This document shows positions 44,185-53,591 of a stretch of DNA of 64,000 nucleotides, piece after piece; positions within the stretch are counted from its first letter, which is position 1, and each line of letters starts with the position of its first letter. The stretch covers positions 17,932 to 81,931 of the forward strand of contig JBEKDA010000064.1 in the NCBI GenBank assembly GCA_050014595.1. The letters are read 5' to 3'. Position numbers and translations under genes: made by a program. A model generated the notes under the pieces. The model did no database searches. It saw only the letters and a program-made list of their open reading frames with translations, and was not told the origin of the DNA. This stretch comes from PALSA-129 sp050014595. Its GTDB lineage: Bacteria > Acidobacteriota > Terriglobia > Bryobacterales > Bryobacteraceae.

Positions 44185-47100
44185 ATGATGGCGTTTATCC
44201 CACGGTTCCGCTGCATGATTGTCCTGCTGGTCTTTGCGACCGCGGGAGTGGCGCAGGTTGATCCCAGGCTTTATTCCGGACTGCTGTGGCGCAACATCGG
44301 ACCGTTCCGCGGCGGACGCGTGTCCGCAGTCAGCGGCTCGATCAGCCAACCCGGCGTGTTCTATGCCGCGTCGTCCCTGGGAGGCGTGTGGAAGACGGTC
44401 GGCGCGGGCGCGACCTGGTTCAACGTTACCGACTCGGCGCCGGAAATTGCCGGCGTGACCGCGCTCGAAGTGGCTCCCTCCGATCCAAACGTAGTGTATG
44501 TGGGCGCGAGCGACCGCGGCTCGGGAATGTACAAGAGCAGCGACGCGGGCAAGACCTGGCAGCACATCGGGCTCGAGCAGAACCACGGCATCACCAACAT
44601 CCTGGTGGATCCGCACGATGCCAATCTGGTGCTGGCGGCTACGCTGGGAGATCTGCGTGCGAAAAGCGGTCAGCGCGGCGTCTACCGCAGCACCGATGGC
44701 GGGCGCACCTGGACCAAGGTCCTTTACAAGGACGACGAGACAGGCGCCACCAGCATCGTCTGGGCCTTTGATAATCCACGGGTCATCTACGCCACCATGA
44801 CACACCGCTTTACCGACACGCGAACCGGTGGACGCAGCGGCGGAGGCGGCGGACGGGGCGGAGGAGGGCCGCCGCCTGCGCTGTACAAATCGACCGATGA
44901 AGGCTTGACCTGGACCGAGGTCAAGGGGACCGGCATGCCGGCGATCGGTTCCGTCGCCGTGGCCCAACACACCAACTCGCAGCGCCTGTACATGCTGGGC
45001 CGCGGCGGCATCTTCCGTTCCGACGACGGGGGCGCCAATTGGTCGCTGGGCACAAACACCCTCTACAGCGCCAGCGGCCACGTCTATGTGGATTCGAAGA
45101 ACCCCGACGTGATTTATACCATGGGGACGTCCTCGTACCGCTCCGACGACGGCGGGCATACGATGGTGGCCTTTAAGGGCGCGCCCGGCGGCGACGATCC
45201 GCGCGAGTGGTGGCTCGACCCCGTCAATCCGGACCGCATCCTGTATGGCGGCGACCAAGGGGCCACCGTCAGCCTGGACGGCGGACATACGTGGAGTTCC
45301 TGGTACAACCAGCCGACCGCGCAGGTTTACAAGATCGGCGTGGACAACCGGTTTCCCTATTGGGTCTATGGGTCGCAGCAGGACAGTGGCGTGGTGGGGA
45401 CGCGCAGCCGCGGCGGTCTTGGCGAAATTACGCCGTTCGACTGGTTTCCCGTGCCGGGATGGGAGGCGGGCTTCGTGGCGCCTGACCCCACCGACCCCAA
45501 CGTTATTTACACCAACGGCAATTACGGCGACCTGGCGCGGGTGGAGATCAACACCTGGCAGCAGCAAATTATCAATCCCGCGGTGGGCCATAGCATCTAC
45601 CGCCGCGCGAGCAGCGCACCCATCGTGTTTTCGCCCCAAGACCCGCACACCATGTACTGGGCAACGCAGTTCGTCATGATGACCAAAGACGGCGGCCGGC
45701 ACTTCCAGGCCATCAGCCCCGATCTCAGCGCCCGTGCCGGCCGGCAGGCAGCGGAAGGTCCGGCTACCGGACGCGGCGGCCCGGCGATCGACACGCTTGC
45801 CGTGTCCACCGTAAAGGCCGGCGTGATGTGGACCGGCAGCAGCAACGGCGTGATCTACGTTACTCAGGACGGCGGCGCGAATTGGAAGGACGTGACCCCG
45901 GAGGCAATTCCAGCCGGTGCGTTGGTGGGGGTGGTGGAGGCGTCGCACTTTGACGCTGCCACTGCCTACGCGGCCGTGGAACATAGCAACGCCGGCGACG
46001 AGAAGCCCCATATCTACCGCACGCGCGACTACGGCCAGAGCTGGCAACCCATCGTCAATGGTCTGCCCACCGACGAGGCCACCGGCGGCTTCGTGCGCGT
46101 AGTCCGCGAAGACACGGTGCGGCGCGGCCTTTTGTTCGCGGGCACCGAAACTACCGTGCATGTCTCGTTCGACGATGGCGACCACTGGCAGTCACTGAGG
46201 CTCAACCTGCCTAATACGTCTTACCGCGACCTGGTGGTTCACGGCAATGACTTAGTGGCCGGCACTTACGGCCGTTCTTTCTTTGTGCTGGATGACATTT
46301 CGCCGCTGCGCGAGCTCACGCCTGCATTGGTTTCGCGCCTGGCTGGCGAGGGATCGTATCTGTTCAAACCCGGCGACGCCATCCGTGTCCGCCGCAACAT
46401 CAATATGGATACGCCGCTGCCGCCGGAAGTGCCGCACGCGGTGAATCCGCCGGAAGGCGCGATCATCGATTACTACCTGGGGTCGAAGCCGTCGGGCGAT
46501 ATCAAGATCGAGATCTACGACGCGCGCAATAAACTGGTGCGGACGCTTTCGAGCCGGCCCGCCCCGCCGCTGAGGGAGCCGCTGCCGCCGGTGCCCTCGT
46601 ACTGGCTGCGTCCGCCGCATGCGCTGACAACCAACGTGGGAAGCAACCGCACTAACTGGGACCTGCGCTATGACGATCCGCCGGCGCTCAGCCACAATTG
46701 GGCCCAGGTGATGGCGGCCGTGTATAAGGACACGCCTTACACGCCACAGGGCGCGATGGTTTTGCCCGGCGACTACACACTGAAGCTGACGGTGGACGGC
46801 CAGACTAATACGCAGGTGCTGACCGTGCACGAAGACCCGCGCGTCGGAGAATCGGCGGGCGTGATGGCCGGGTTGCGCGCGCAGCTTGACCTGGAGCAGA
46901 AAAACGTGGACGGCATGGCGGCGAGCAACACAGGTTACAGCCAGGCAAGCCAGTTGCGCGCCGAACTGAAAGCCCTGACCGGACAGCAACTGCCGCCGGC
47001 GGTGTCGCAGGCGGTCAGCGCGCTAGACTCCAAAACGGCGCCCGTCGAGGGGCAGCTTTCGGCGGCGGTGAGCGGACCCTACGGCGTGCCCGCGTACACC

Positions 47101-47391
47101 GGCAACCCCGGATTTACGGGCGTCAACGGCGCTTTTGCGGGATTGATGGTGATTGTGGAGTACGAGTCGGACCATGAGCCGGTTGACGCGCAGGTGAAGG
47201 CGTTCCACGACTATTGCACCGACCTCGACAACAACCTGGCGCTGTGGCGGACGCTCAACACGGTGGATGTGCCGGCCCTCAACGAGTTGCTGCGCCGGAA
47301 TAACCTGAAGCCCGTGACCGCGGCCTCGGTGGCCGGTGACCTGGCTTGCGGCGCGGTCCCAGCCGGCTTCGCGGGGGCGCCTGGAAAATAA
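44185..47391 (+). CDS. Secreted VPS10/BNR-repeat beta-propeller protein (sortilin-like 'glycosyl hydrolase'), paralogue 1
   Basis: 1068 residues with signal peptide and AGGAGG at 44170-44175. It has many Asp-box/BNR units (SSDAGKTWQHIGL, STDGGRTWTKVLY, SDDGGANWSLGTN, TQDGGANWKDVTP), which build two stacked beta propellers, followed by a C-terminal region with an Ig-like fold (about 760-870) and a helical end. A Gly-rich insert, GGRSGGGGGRGGGGPPP, lies at about residue 220. Such proteins are very abundant in Acidobacteria; they are labelled glycosyl hydrolases, but no activity is established. A paralogue lies 2.6 kb downstream (50000). Confidence 0.88.
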   Translation: MMAFIPRFRCMIVLLVFATAGVAQVDPRLYSGLLWRNIGPFRGGRVSAVSGSISQPGVFYAASSLGGVWKTVGAGATWFNVTDSAPEIAGVTALEVAPSDPNVVYVGASDRGSGMYKSSDAGKTWQHIGLEQNHGITNILVDPHDANLVLAATLGDLRAKSGQRGVYRSTDGGRTWTKVLYKDDETGATSIVWAFDNPRVIYATMTHRFTDTRTGGRSGGGGGRGGGGPPPALYKSTDEGLTWTEVKGTGMPAIGSVAVAQHTNSQRLYMLGRGGIFRSDDGGANWSLGTNTLYSASGHVYVDSKNPDVIYTMGTSSYRSDDGGHTMVAFKGAPGGDDPREWWLDPVNPDRILYGGDQGATVSLDGGHTWSSWYNQPTAQVYKIGVDNRFPYWVYGSQQDSGVVGTRSRGGLGEITPFDWFPVPGWEAGFVAPDPTDPNVIYTNGNYGDLARVEINTWQQQIINPAVGHSIYRRASSAPIVFSPQDPHTMYWATQFVMMTKDGGRHFQAISPDLSARAGRQAAEGPATGRGGPAIDTLAVSTVKAGVMWTGSSNGVIYVTQDGGANWKDVTPEAIPAGALVGVVEASHFDAATAYAAVEHSNAGDEKPHIYRTRDYGQSWQPIVNGLPTDEATGGFVRVVREDTVRRGLLFAGTETTVHVSFDDGDHWQSLRLNLPNTSYRDLVVHGNDLVAGTYGRSFFVLDDISPLRELTPALVSRLAGEGSYLFKPGDAIRVRRNINMDTPLPPEVPHAVNPPEGAIIDYYLGSKPSGDIKIEIYDARNKLVRTLSSRPAPPLREPLPPVPSYWLRPPHALTTNVGSNRTNWDLRYDDPPALSHNWAQVMAAVYKDTPYTPQGAMVLPGDYTLKLTVDGQTNTQVLTVHEDPRVGESAGVMAGLRAQLDLEQKNVDGMAASNTGYSQASQLRAELKALTGQQLPPAVSQAVSALDSKTAPVEGQLSAAVSGPYGVPAYTGNPGFTGVNGAFAGLMVIVEYESDHEPVDAQVKAFHDYCTDLDNNLALWRTLNTVDVPALNELLRRNNLKPVTAASVAGDLACGAVPAGFAGAPGK

Positions 47392-47415
47392 GCGCGCGGG
47401 CGGCGAATTCGTGGG

Positions 47416-47433
47416 GCAGACCCCCTGGTCTGC
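47416..47433 (+). terminator. Hairpin after the first VPS10/BNR gene
   Basis: GCAGACC (47416-47422), loop CCCT, GGTCTGC (47427-47433), starting 25 nt after the stop codon. A perfect 7-bp GC-rich stem without a T-run. Confidence 0.5.
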
Positions 47434-47798
47434 GCGGGTCGCCCTGGACCCGCCGAAGGCCATCGCCAAGGGAAGTGGTGCAGAAAGGTTACGGACGCAT
47501 CGTGATTGCACACTCCGAGCTAAACGGCCAGCAAAACGCCACCGGCGCTCTGCAACAACAAGCGAAGCGTGCCGCGGATCAAGTGCTCGGATAGCTCAGG
47601 CTGGGTCAGGCGGTCGCACCCAGAGGCAATCGTCGCTGGCGGGGTGCGCCGATGTGGGACACATTGCATGCGCCGGACGGGTGATGCGGAAGATCCGGAG
47701 GGTGGCGCTTTCATAGGGCCTGCGATCATCGGGGGCGCGGCGGACGTCGCTTTCCGGCCGGTACTCCATAGAACGTATCGGTGGTAAGATGGCGTGCC
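47434..47798. other. Intergenic stretch without recognisable gene
   Basis: 365 bp. A plus-strand frame ends AHSELNGQQNATGALQQQAK and a stop near 47594, but I do not recognise it. No other feature is seen. Confidence 0.4.
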
Positions 47799-48833
47799 AT
47801 GGTACGAGTAATTCTAATGGCAGGGTTGCTGCCGTTTCTTGTGGGGGCCGCCGATTTCACGGTTGGCTCCGCGACCGCGCGCACCGGGCAGAAGGCCACC
47901 GGCTATATCGGCGTGCCGGCGGGCGTGGACGCGGCGGCGAGCATCCCGGTGATCGTAGTCAACGGCGCCAGACCTGGGCCTGTGCTCGCCCTGGTAGCCG
48001 GATCTCACGGCACCGAGTACGCGTCCATCCTTGCGCTGCAGAGACTGGCCCAGGCTGCCGATCCGGCGGAGCTTTCGGGAACGCTGATCATCGTGCCGCT
48101 GATCAACGTGCCATCGTTCGCGCAAAAGGTTCCGCACTTGAATCCGGTGGATGGCAAGAATATGAACCGCTTCTATCCGGGCAGGTCGGACGGCACGCAG
48201 ACCGAGCGCGTATCGTGGGCTATCGCCAAGCAGGTGGTGGAGAAGTGCGATTATCTGATCGACCTACATGGCGGCGATCTGGATGAGAACCTGCGGCGCT
48301 ACGCCTACTGGGCCGCCACCGGAAAAGAGGCGCAGGACGCGGCGTCACGCGCCTTGGTGCTGGCCTTCGGGCTCGATCACATCATCCTGCAGGACTTCCG
48401 GACCCCGGTTGCGCCGGGCGGCGCCGTGACCATCACACGCTTCGCGGCGGGGCTCGGTAAACCTTGTGTCACAGCAGAAGCCGGCCATGCCGGCATCAGC
48501 GATGCGGACGATGTCGATTCATTGATTCAGGGCTGCTGGAACGTGGCACGGCACCTGAAGATGCTGTCCGGCCCGGTCTCCCCGGTGGAGCATCCGCTGT
48601 GGCTCTCGCGCGTTTCCATTGTGACCAGCGAACTGGATGGCGTCTTCTATCCGCTGGTAGGTCCGGAGGCGTACGTGTCGCAGGGAATGAAGATCGGCTA
48701 CGTCACGGACTATTTCGGCAAGAAAGTGTGGGACGCGACGTCTCCGATCGCAGGCGTCGTGCTTTATATCGGTGCGGTGCCGTCGCTAAAGAAGGGCGAC
48801 ACGATCGCGCATATCGGGGAAATTGGGAAGTAG
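47799..48833 (+). CDS. Exported succinylglutamate desuccinylase/aspartoacylase-family protein (M14-like zinc hydrolase)
   Basis: 344 residues from ATG 47799, giving signal peptide MVRVILMAGLLPFLVGA. Zinc and catalytic motifs of the AstE/AspA family are visible: GSHGTEYASILAL (His and Glu ligands), KNMNRFYPGRSDGTQTERVS, CDYLIDLHGGDLDENL (third His ligand) and PCVTAEAGHAG (catalytic Glu). The C-terminal ~80 residues form the usual small beta domain (EAYVSQGMKIGYVTDYFGKK). Family members cut acyl groups from amino acids; export of this one suggests a periplasmic substrate. Confidence 0.88.
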   Translation: MVRVILMAGLLPFLVGAADFTVGSATARTGQKATGYIGVPAGVDAAASIPVIVVNGARPGPVLALVAGSHGTEYASILALQRLAQAADPAELSGTLIIVPLINVPSFAQKVPHLNPVDGKNMNRFYPGRSDGTQTERVSWAIAKQVVEKCDYLIDLHGGDLDENLRRYAYWAATGKEAQDAASRALVLAFGLDHIILQDFRTPVAPGGAVTITRFAAGLGKPCVTAEAGHAGISDADDVDSLIQGCWNVARHLKMLSGPVSPVEHPLWLSRVSIVTSELDGVFYPLVGPEAYVSQGMKIGYVTDYFGKKVWDATSPIAGVVLYIGAVPSLKKGDTIAHIGEIGK

Positions 48834-48881
48834 GAGAACAGCCTGGGTTGTTTCCAGCGTTATCCTGCCTGTTCCTTTCGC

Positions 48882-49139
48882 TTGGCCCGGCGCGCGAGCG
48901 GCGGCGTCGAGGTAGTCTGCTACTCCGGCCACAAAGGGGACGAGCGTCCGGTTCGTTTCCGGCTGGGTGGTCGGGATTACTTCGTGGAAGAACTCCTGGA
49001 CCAGTGGTACGGGCCCCGGAACATCTTTTTCAAGGTCAGGGCGAATGACGGCAATGTGTACATCCTTCGCCGCCGCTCATCCGTGCCGGAAGGGGAATGG
49101 AGCCTGGAATCATTCCGAGACACGAGGCGAGACATCTGA
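48882..49139 (+). CDS. Small conserved acidobacterial protein of unknown function
   Basis: 85 codons from TTG 48882 (no ATG or GTG available before the conserved part). The core VEVVCYSGHKGDERPVRFRL, DQWYGPRNIFFKVRANDGNV and YILRRRSSVPEGEWSLESF resembles a small beta-barrel family that I associate with Acidobacteria. It is cytoplasmic, and its role is not known. It ends 10 bp before the gene at 49150, which is probably cotranscribed. Confidence 0.6.
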   Translation: MARRASGGVEVVCYSGHKGDERPVRFRLGGRDYFVEELLDQWYGPRNIFFKVRANDGNVYILRRRSSVPEGEWSLESFRDTRRDI

Positions 49140-49149
49140 GAGGAATACG

Positions 49150-49812
49150 ATGGCCCCGACGCGCGGCTCTCTGCGGCTTGCTCATGGATGGACATTGGTC
49201 CGCGGCCCGAACCTGTCGGTAGCGCTTGTGCGCGAATTCATCCGCCCGGCCGTACGCGCCGTACCTTCCTCCCTGACGCGGCGATTGGGTTCTTGCCGGA
49301 TCTCGCTTCCGGCAGATGTGGCAGCCAATATGGCCTCACGATGGACGATGACCAATGGTCAGATGGAAGTCTCGGTTACGACCACGGGGACCGAAGAGCA
49401 CGATGTCGCCATGGAGTTGCTGCTGTGCCTCGGCCAGGGACTCTGGGAGAGACTGTCGGACGGGGAACTCCGTGCGTACTGGATGCTCCTGTGCGACGAA
49501 ATCAGCACGGGGATCGAGGGTGAGATCGACGAGCAGGCGCTTGAGGAGAAGCGCTCCCTGTTCGAAAGGCGATCCCATGCGAACAACGTGAAGCGGCTCA
49601 TAGGTTATGGCCGTGCATCCTTCGCTGGGACTGTGGCCGAGTACGTTCACTGCCTCTGGCACGAGACCACCGTTCGAACCGGGCCGGACTATCTGCCGGC
49701 GGGGCCGTTACGCCGGCGCCTGGAGTTAATGGAGCGGTGGTTCCCGCCCAACCGGGGTTATCGCCTGTTCCCCGCGGCGCTGCGTCGTGCTCTGCCTCCG
49801 CGTGCCTGTTAG
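49150..49812 (+). CDS. Conserved hypothetical protein
   Basis: 220 residues from ATG 49150 with GAGAGG upstream; the frame runs further up (48967) but overlaps the previous gene. The central part is helical: TTGTEEHDVAMELLLCLGQG, LWERLSDGELRAYWMLLCDE and SFAGTVAEYVHCLWHETTV. There is no signal peptide. This pattern occurs in acidobacterial hypothetical proteins, often near the small partner upstream. Its function is unknown. Confidence 0.6.
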   Translation: MAPTRGSLRLAHGWTLVRGPNLSVALVREFIRPAVRAVPSSLTRRLGSCRISLPADVAANMASRWTMTNGQMEVSVTTTGTEEHDVAMELLLCLGQGLWERLSDGELRAYWMLLCDEISTGIEGEIDEQALEEKRSLFERRSHANNVKRLIGYGRASFAGTVAEYVHCLWHETTVRTGPDYLPAGPLRRRLELMERWFPPNRGYRLFPAALRRALPPRAC

Positions 49813-49999
49813 CTGCTGGGGCGACGATGTCCGCTTGGCGGTCGATGCGCCGTCTGGTGGATGATCGACGCGGCGTGTTTCCGCGTCCGTTAACTATATA
49901 CGCAAAAAGTGTGGAAAGTGTCCGGGTTGGGTACCGGGCCCAGCCGACGCGAGCCAAGGGTGATGTGCTACATTACTACCCCAACAGGAGATTTTCGGA

Positions 50000-52900
50000 A
50001 TGCTACGTACGGTGCTTTCTTTGCTTGCCCTTTCGCTCCCGCTACTCCCCGCCGATCTCAATTCCTCGCTCTTTGACCGCCTGGAGTTTCGCAGCATCGG
50101 ACCAGCCTCCATGGGCGGGCGCATCACGGATGTCGAGGGCGTCGCGGGAAATCCGGCACTGGTCTATGTGGCCACGGCGTCGGGCGGGTTGTTCAAAACC
50201 ACCAACGGCGGCACCACCTGGACGCCGATCTTCGATCACGAAGCCACCATCTCCATCGGGAACATCGCGGTCGACCCGCACAACTCCGATGTCGTGTGGC
50301 TGGGCGCCGGCGAAGCCAACGCGCGCAACAGCGTATCCTTCGGCGATGGCGTCTACAAGACCCTCGATGGCGGAATGACTTGGCGCAACCTCGGGCTCAA
50401 AGACACGCACCACATCTCACGCGTCGCTCTGAATCCGCTCAATACGAACATCGCGTATGTCTGCGCGCTGGGGCACAACACCGGCCCCAACGAAGAGCGC
50501 GGCGTCTTCATGACCACCGATGGCGGCGAGACGTGGAAGAAGACGCTCTACATCGACGCGGAACACGGCTGCGCCGACATGGATATCGACGTCACCAATC
50601 CGAACATCCTGTATGCCACCATGTGGCGCTTTGACCGCAAGCCGTGGCGCTTCATTTCGGGCAGCGCCCAGACGGGCGTCTTCCGCTCAATGGATGGCGG
50701 CCGCACCTGGAAGCAACTCAACAACGGCATGCCGAAGGATTGGGGCCGCATTGGCGTGCGGGTGGCGCCGAGCAACTCGAACGTGGTCTACGTGATTGGC
50801 GAATCCAATGAGGGCACGCTGTTCCGCTCCGACGACCGTGGCGATCACTTCCGTCTGATGACCAAGAACCCGGCCGTGGTGGGCCGCGGGCTCTACTACA
50901 GCCACCTCACCATCGATCCCACGGACGAGAACCGCATCTACTCGATTGCCATGCGGCTGTCCCTGTCGATCGATGGCGGCCGGACCTGGCGCGGAATTTC
51001 AGCCGGCACGCACGGAGACTATCACACCGTGTGGGTGGACCCGAAGAATCCCAACCGCATCTGGCAAGGGCAGGACGGCGGCATCGCGGTCTCCTACGAC
51101 CGCGCCGAAACGTGGGAACAAGTTTCCAACATCCCGTTGGGCCAGTTCTACCAGATCTTTGCTGACAACCGGTATCCCTTCTATTACCTCTCGGGCGGCC
51201 TGCAAGACAACGGCAGTTGGAGCGGTCCCAGCCGCACGAACACCGGCGCGATCCTGAATAGCGACTGGAGCAACATCAGCGGCGGCGATGGCTTCCACGT
51301 GGTCAACCACTTGGACCACCCGGAACTTTACCTCTCCGAGAGCCAGGGCGGCGGCATTGTCCGTACCGATTGGCGCACGCGGGAGCAGCAGGACGTGAGC
51401 CCGCAGCCGAAGCGCAACGATGGCGGCCCCGTGGGTGAGTTGAAGTACCGGTTCAACTGGAACGCGCCCATCGTGCTTTCACCGCACGACAACAACACAG
51501 TTTACTTCGGCAGCAATGTCGTCTTTAAATCGACTGATTTCGGCAAGACATGGGCTGCCATCAGCCCCGACCTGACCACCAACGATCCCGAAAAACAAAA
51601 AAGCGTGGGCACGGTGTGGACTGAGAACACCACGGCGGAATACCACTGCACAGTGATCCGCATTGCCGAATCGCCGGTGCAGGCAGGAGTGATTTGGGCG
51701 GGCACGGACGATGGCAATCTGCAGATCACCCAGGACGGCGGCAAGCACTGGATCAACCTGACGGGCAACGCACCGGGCGTGCCGCAGTTCGCTGAGATCG
51801 CGTGGATTGAGCCTTCGCGCACCGCGGCGGGCACGGCCTACGTGGCCTTTGAGCACCACTGGTTTGACGACTTCCGGCCGTACCTATACAAAACCACCGA
51901 TTTCGGCAAGACCTTCACCAACATCACGGGAAACCTGCCGAACCCCGGTTACCTGTGGACCGTAAGGGAAGACCCGAAGAATCCCAATTTGCTGTACGTG
52001 GGCAGCGAATTGGGCCTAGACGTATCCTTCACAGGTGGCAACCAGTGGGTGCGGATGCATCTGAAAAACCTGCCTCCGGTCGCGGTGCGCGAGATTGTGA
52101 TTCACCCGCGCGACAACGACCTGATCCTGGCTACTCACGGCCGCAGCCTCTGGATTCTGGACGACGTGACTCCGCTCCAGCAGATCAATGACCAGGTGCT
52201 GAACGAGAGCGCCTACCTGTTTGGCATGCGCCCGGCGCTGCGTTTCGATGGCGGCGGAGGCCGCGGAGGCGGCGGCATTGGCATGGGTGGCAACAAGCCG
52301 TTCGCGGGACCCAACCCGCCGTATGGGGCTATGATCACCTACTACCTGAAAGAGCGCGGCGCGGCCAAGATCGAGATTCTGGACGCGGCCGGAAAGGTGA
52401 TTCGCGACCTGGGCCCAGTGGCGCAGGATGCCGGGATCAATCGTACCGTGTGGGACCTGCGCTACCAGGGTCCGCACGTGCGCAGCACGGCCGATGCGGC
52501 GGTCGATGATGGCGGATTCCGTGTTCCCGCGCGCGGTCCACAGGTGCTGCCGGGCAAGTACACGGTGCGGCTGACGGCGGGCGGCAAGACGCTGTCGCGG
52601 GAATTGGAGGTGAAGCTTGACCCCACAATCACCGTGGGCGAGCCCGAACTGCGCACACAGCTCGATGTCAACCTGAAGCTGCGGGACATGCAGTCGTCGG
52701 TCAACGACGCGCTGAGGTCCATCGATGCCTTCAAGGGCGGGATCGAGACATCGCAGAAAACCGTGCGGTCGCTGGACCCGCAGTCGGCGCGGATTCTGGC
52801 AGCGTTATTGGACGAGCGGATGCAGCAGCTTATCAGTATGGAACTTAAGCTGGTGCGGCCTTCCGACATCCCCGGCTACAGCATGGGTCCGCGGCTGGTG

Positions 52901-53128
52901 GACCGGTTGGGAGCGCTGCTCAACGGAATTGATCGGGTGCTGGCCGCGCCGACGCCGTACCAGGTGGAACACTTCAACGAGCTGAAGACCGAGTTTCTGA
53001 AGGACATGAGCGACGTGAACAACTTCGTGGAGAAGCAGATCCCGGAGATTAACGATCTGCTGAAGAAGAACAACGCCGGCGCCTTGATGGCGGGCAAGCC
53101 GATCGAGATTCCGGCGTCGGTGAAGTGA
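50000..53128 (+). CDS. Secreted VPS10/BNR-repeat beta-propeller protein, paralogue 2
   Basis: 1042 residues with signal peptide (MLRTVLSLLALSLPLLPA) and AGGAGA before the ATG. It opens FDRLEFRSIGPASMGGRITD, the standard start of this group, and has repeated Asp boxes (TTNGGTTWTPIFD, TLDGGMTWRNLGL, TTDGGETWKKTLY, TQDGGKHWINLTG). A Gly-rich insert (GGGGRGGGGIGMGGNKPF, about residue 750) stands near the boundary between the propellers and the C-terminal region. The end is helical with a motif shared with the paralogue at 44185 (NNFVEKQIPEINDLLKKNN against PALNELLRRNNLKP). Its function is not established. Confidence 0.88.
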   Translation: MLRTVLSLLALSLPLLPADLNSSLFDRLEFRSIGPASMGGRITDVEGVAGNPALVYVATASGGLFKTTNGGTTWTPIFDHEATISIGNIAVDPHNSDVVWLGAGEANARNSVSFGDGVYKTLDGGMTWRNLGLKDTHHISRVALNPLNTNIAYVCALGHNTGPNEERGVFMTTDGGETWKKTLYIDAEHGCADMDIDVTNPNILYATMWRFDRKPWRFISGSAQTGVFRSMDGGRTWKQLNNGMPKDWGRIGVRVAPSNSNVVYVIGESNEGTLFRSDDRGDHFRLMTKNPAVVGRGLYYSHLTIDPTDENRIYSIAMRLSLSIDGGRTWRGISAGTHGDYHTVWVDPKNPNRIWQGQDGGIAVSYDRAETWEQVSNIPLGQFYQIFADNRYPFYYLSGGLQDNGSWSGPSRTNTGAILNSDWSNISGGDGFHVVNHLDHPELYLSESQGGGIVRTDWRTREQQDVSPQPKRNDGGPVGELKYRFNWNAPIVLSPHDNNTVYFGSNVVFKSTDFGKTWAAISPDLTTNDPEKQKSVGTVWTENTTAEYHCTVIRIAESPVQAGVIWAGTDDGNLQITQDGGKHWINLTGNAPGVPQFAEIAWIEPSRTAAGTAYVAFEHHWFDDFRPYLYKTTDFGKTFTNITGNLPNPGYLWTVREDPKNPNLLYVGSELGLDVSFTGGNQWVRMHLKNLPPVAVREIVIHPRDNDLILATHGRSLWILDDVTPLQQINDQVLNESAYLFGMRPALRFDGGGGRGGGGIGMGGNKPFAGPNPPYGAMITYYLKERGAAKIEILDAAGKVIRDLGPVAQDAGINRTVWDLRYQGPHVRSTADAAVDDGGFRVPARGPQVLPGKYTVRLTAGGKTLSRELEVKLDPTITVGEPELRTQLDVNLKLRDMQSSVNDALRSIDAFKGGIETSQKTVRSLDPQSARILAALLDERMQQLISMELKLVRPSDIPGYSMGPRLVDRLGALLNGIDRVLAAPTPYQVEHFNELKTEFLKDMSDVNNFVEKQIPEINDLLKKNNAGALMAGKPIEIPASVK

Positions 53129-53591
53129 TTTCGCCAGGAATCGTAGCGGTTGGCTGCCTGGCTGGGTTGGAGCGACCAGAAGGAGACTGTCGTCGGGCGC
53201 TCGGGATCTCCCCATGTGGAACCTTGTCTCTGCCGATCCCCCGATCCGGCTTGCGTGTTAGCTTTCGGTCGGTCGGGTCGCCTGGCGGATGAGTCGGGAT
53301 ATCGGCCATTCCGCGCGGGCAAGGTCAGCCGGGCCAGTGGCTCTGTCGAGCGATGTCCTGTTTTGGGCAAGTTTCCAGAAAGCCCAACATGGCCATCGAG
53401 GATTTGGAACGCTGTATTCGACGGCGGGCGCCTACATGGCGGCGTCAGTTGCATCAGGTGCGCGCGCCTCGCCGGCCAGCAGCAATTTTCCCCGGGCCGG
53501 CGGCCCAACGAGACTTCGACCTGCCTCGGCAGAGCGCCCGGCCCTTCGCACCATGGCATGGGCTTTCCGGTTCGCGATACGATGACGTTTC
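53129..53591. other. Intergenic stretch with a dispersed repeat
   Basis: 463 bp, no gene recognised. It contains copy 2 of the dispersed repeat (53219-53247). Confidence 0.5.
53219..53247 (+). repeat. Dispersed repeat, copy 2
   Basis: Starts GAACCTTGTCTCTGCCGATC and matches 26236-26264 with one mismatch over 29 nt, in the same orientation. Confidence 0.6.

Noticed and set aside
44086..46185. 699-codon minus-strand frame opposite the first VPS10/BNR gene
   Set aside because: It is the antisense of repeated Asp-box codons; composition is His/Arg/Val-rich without motifs.
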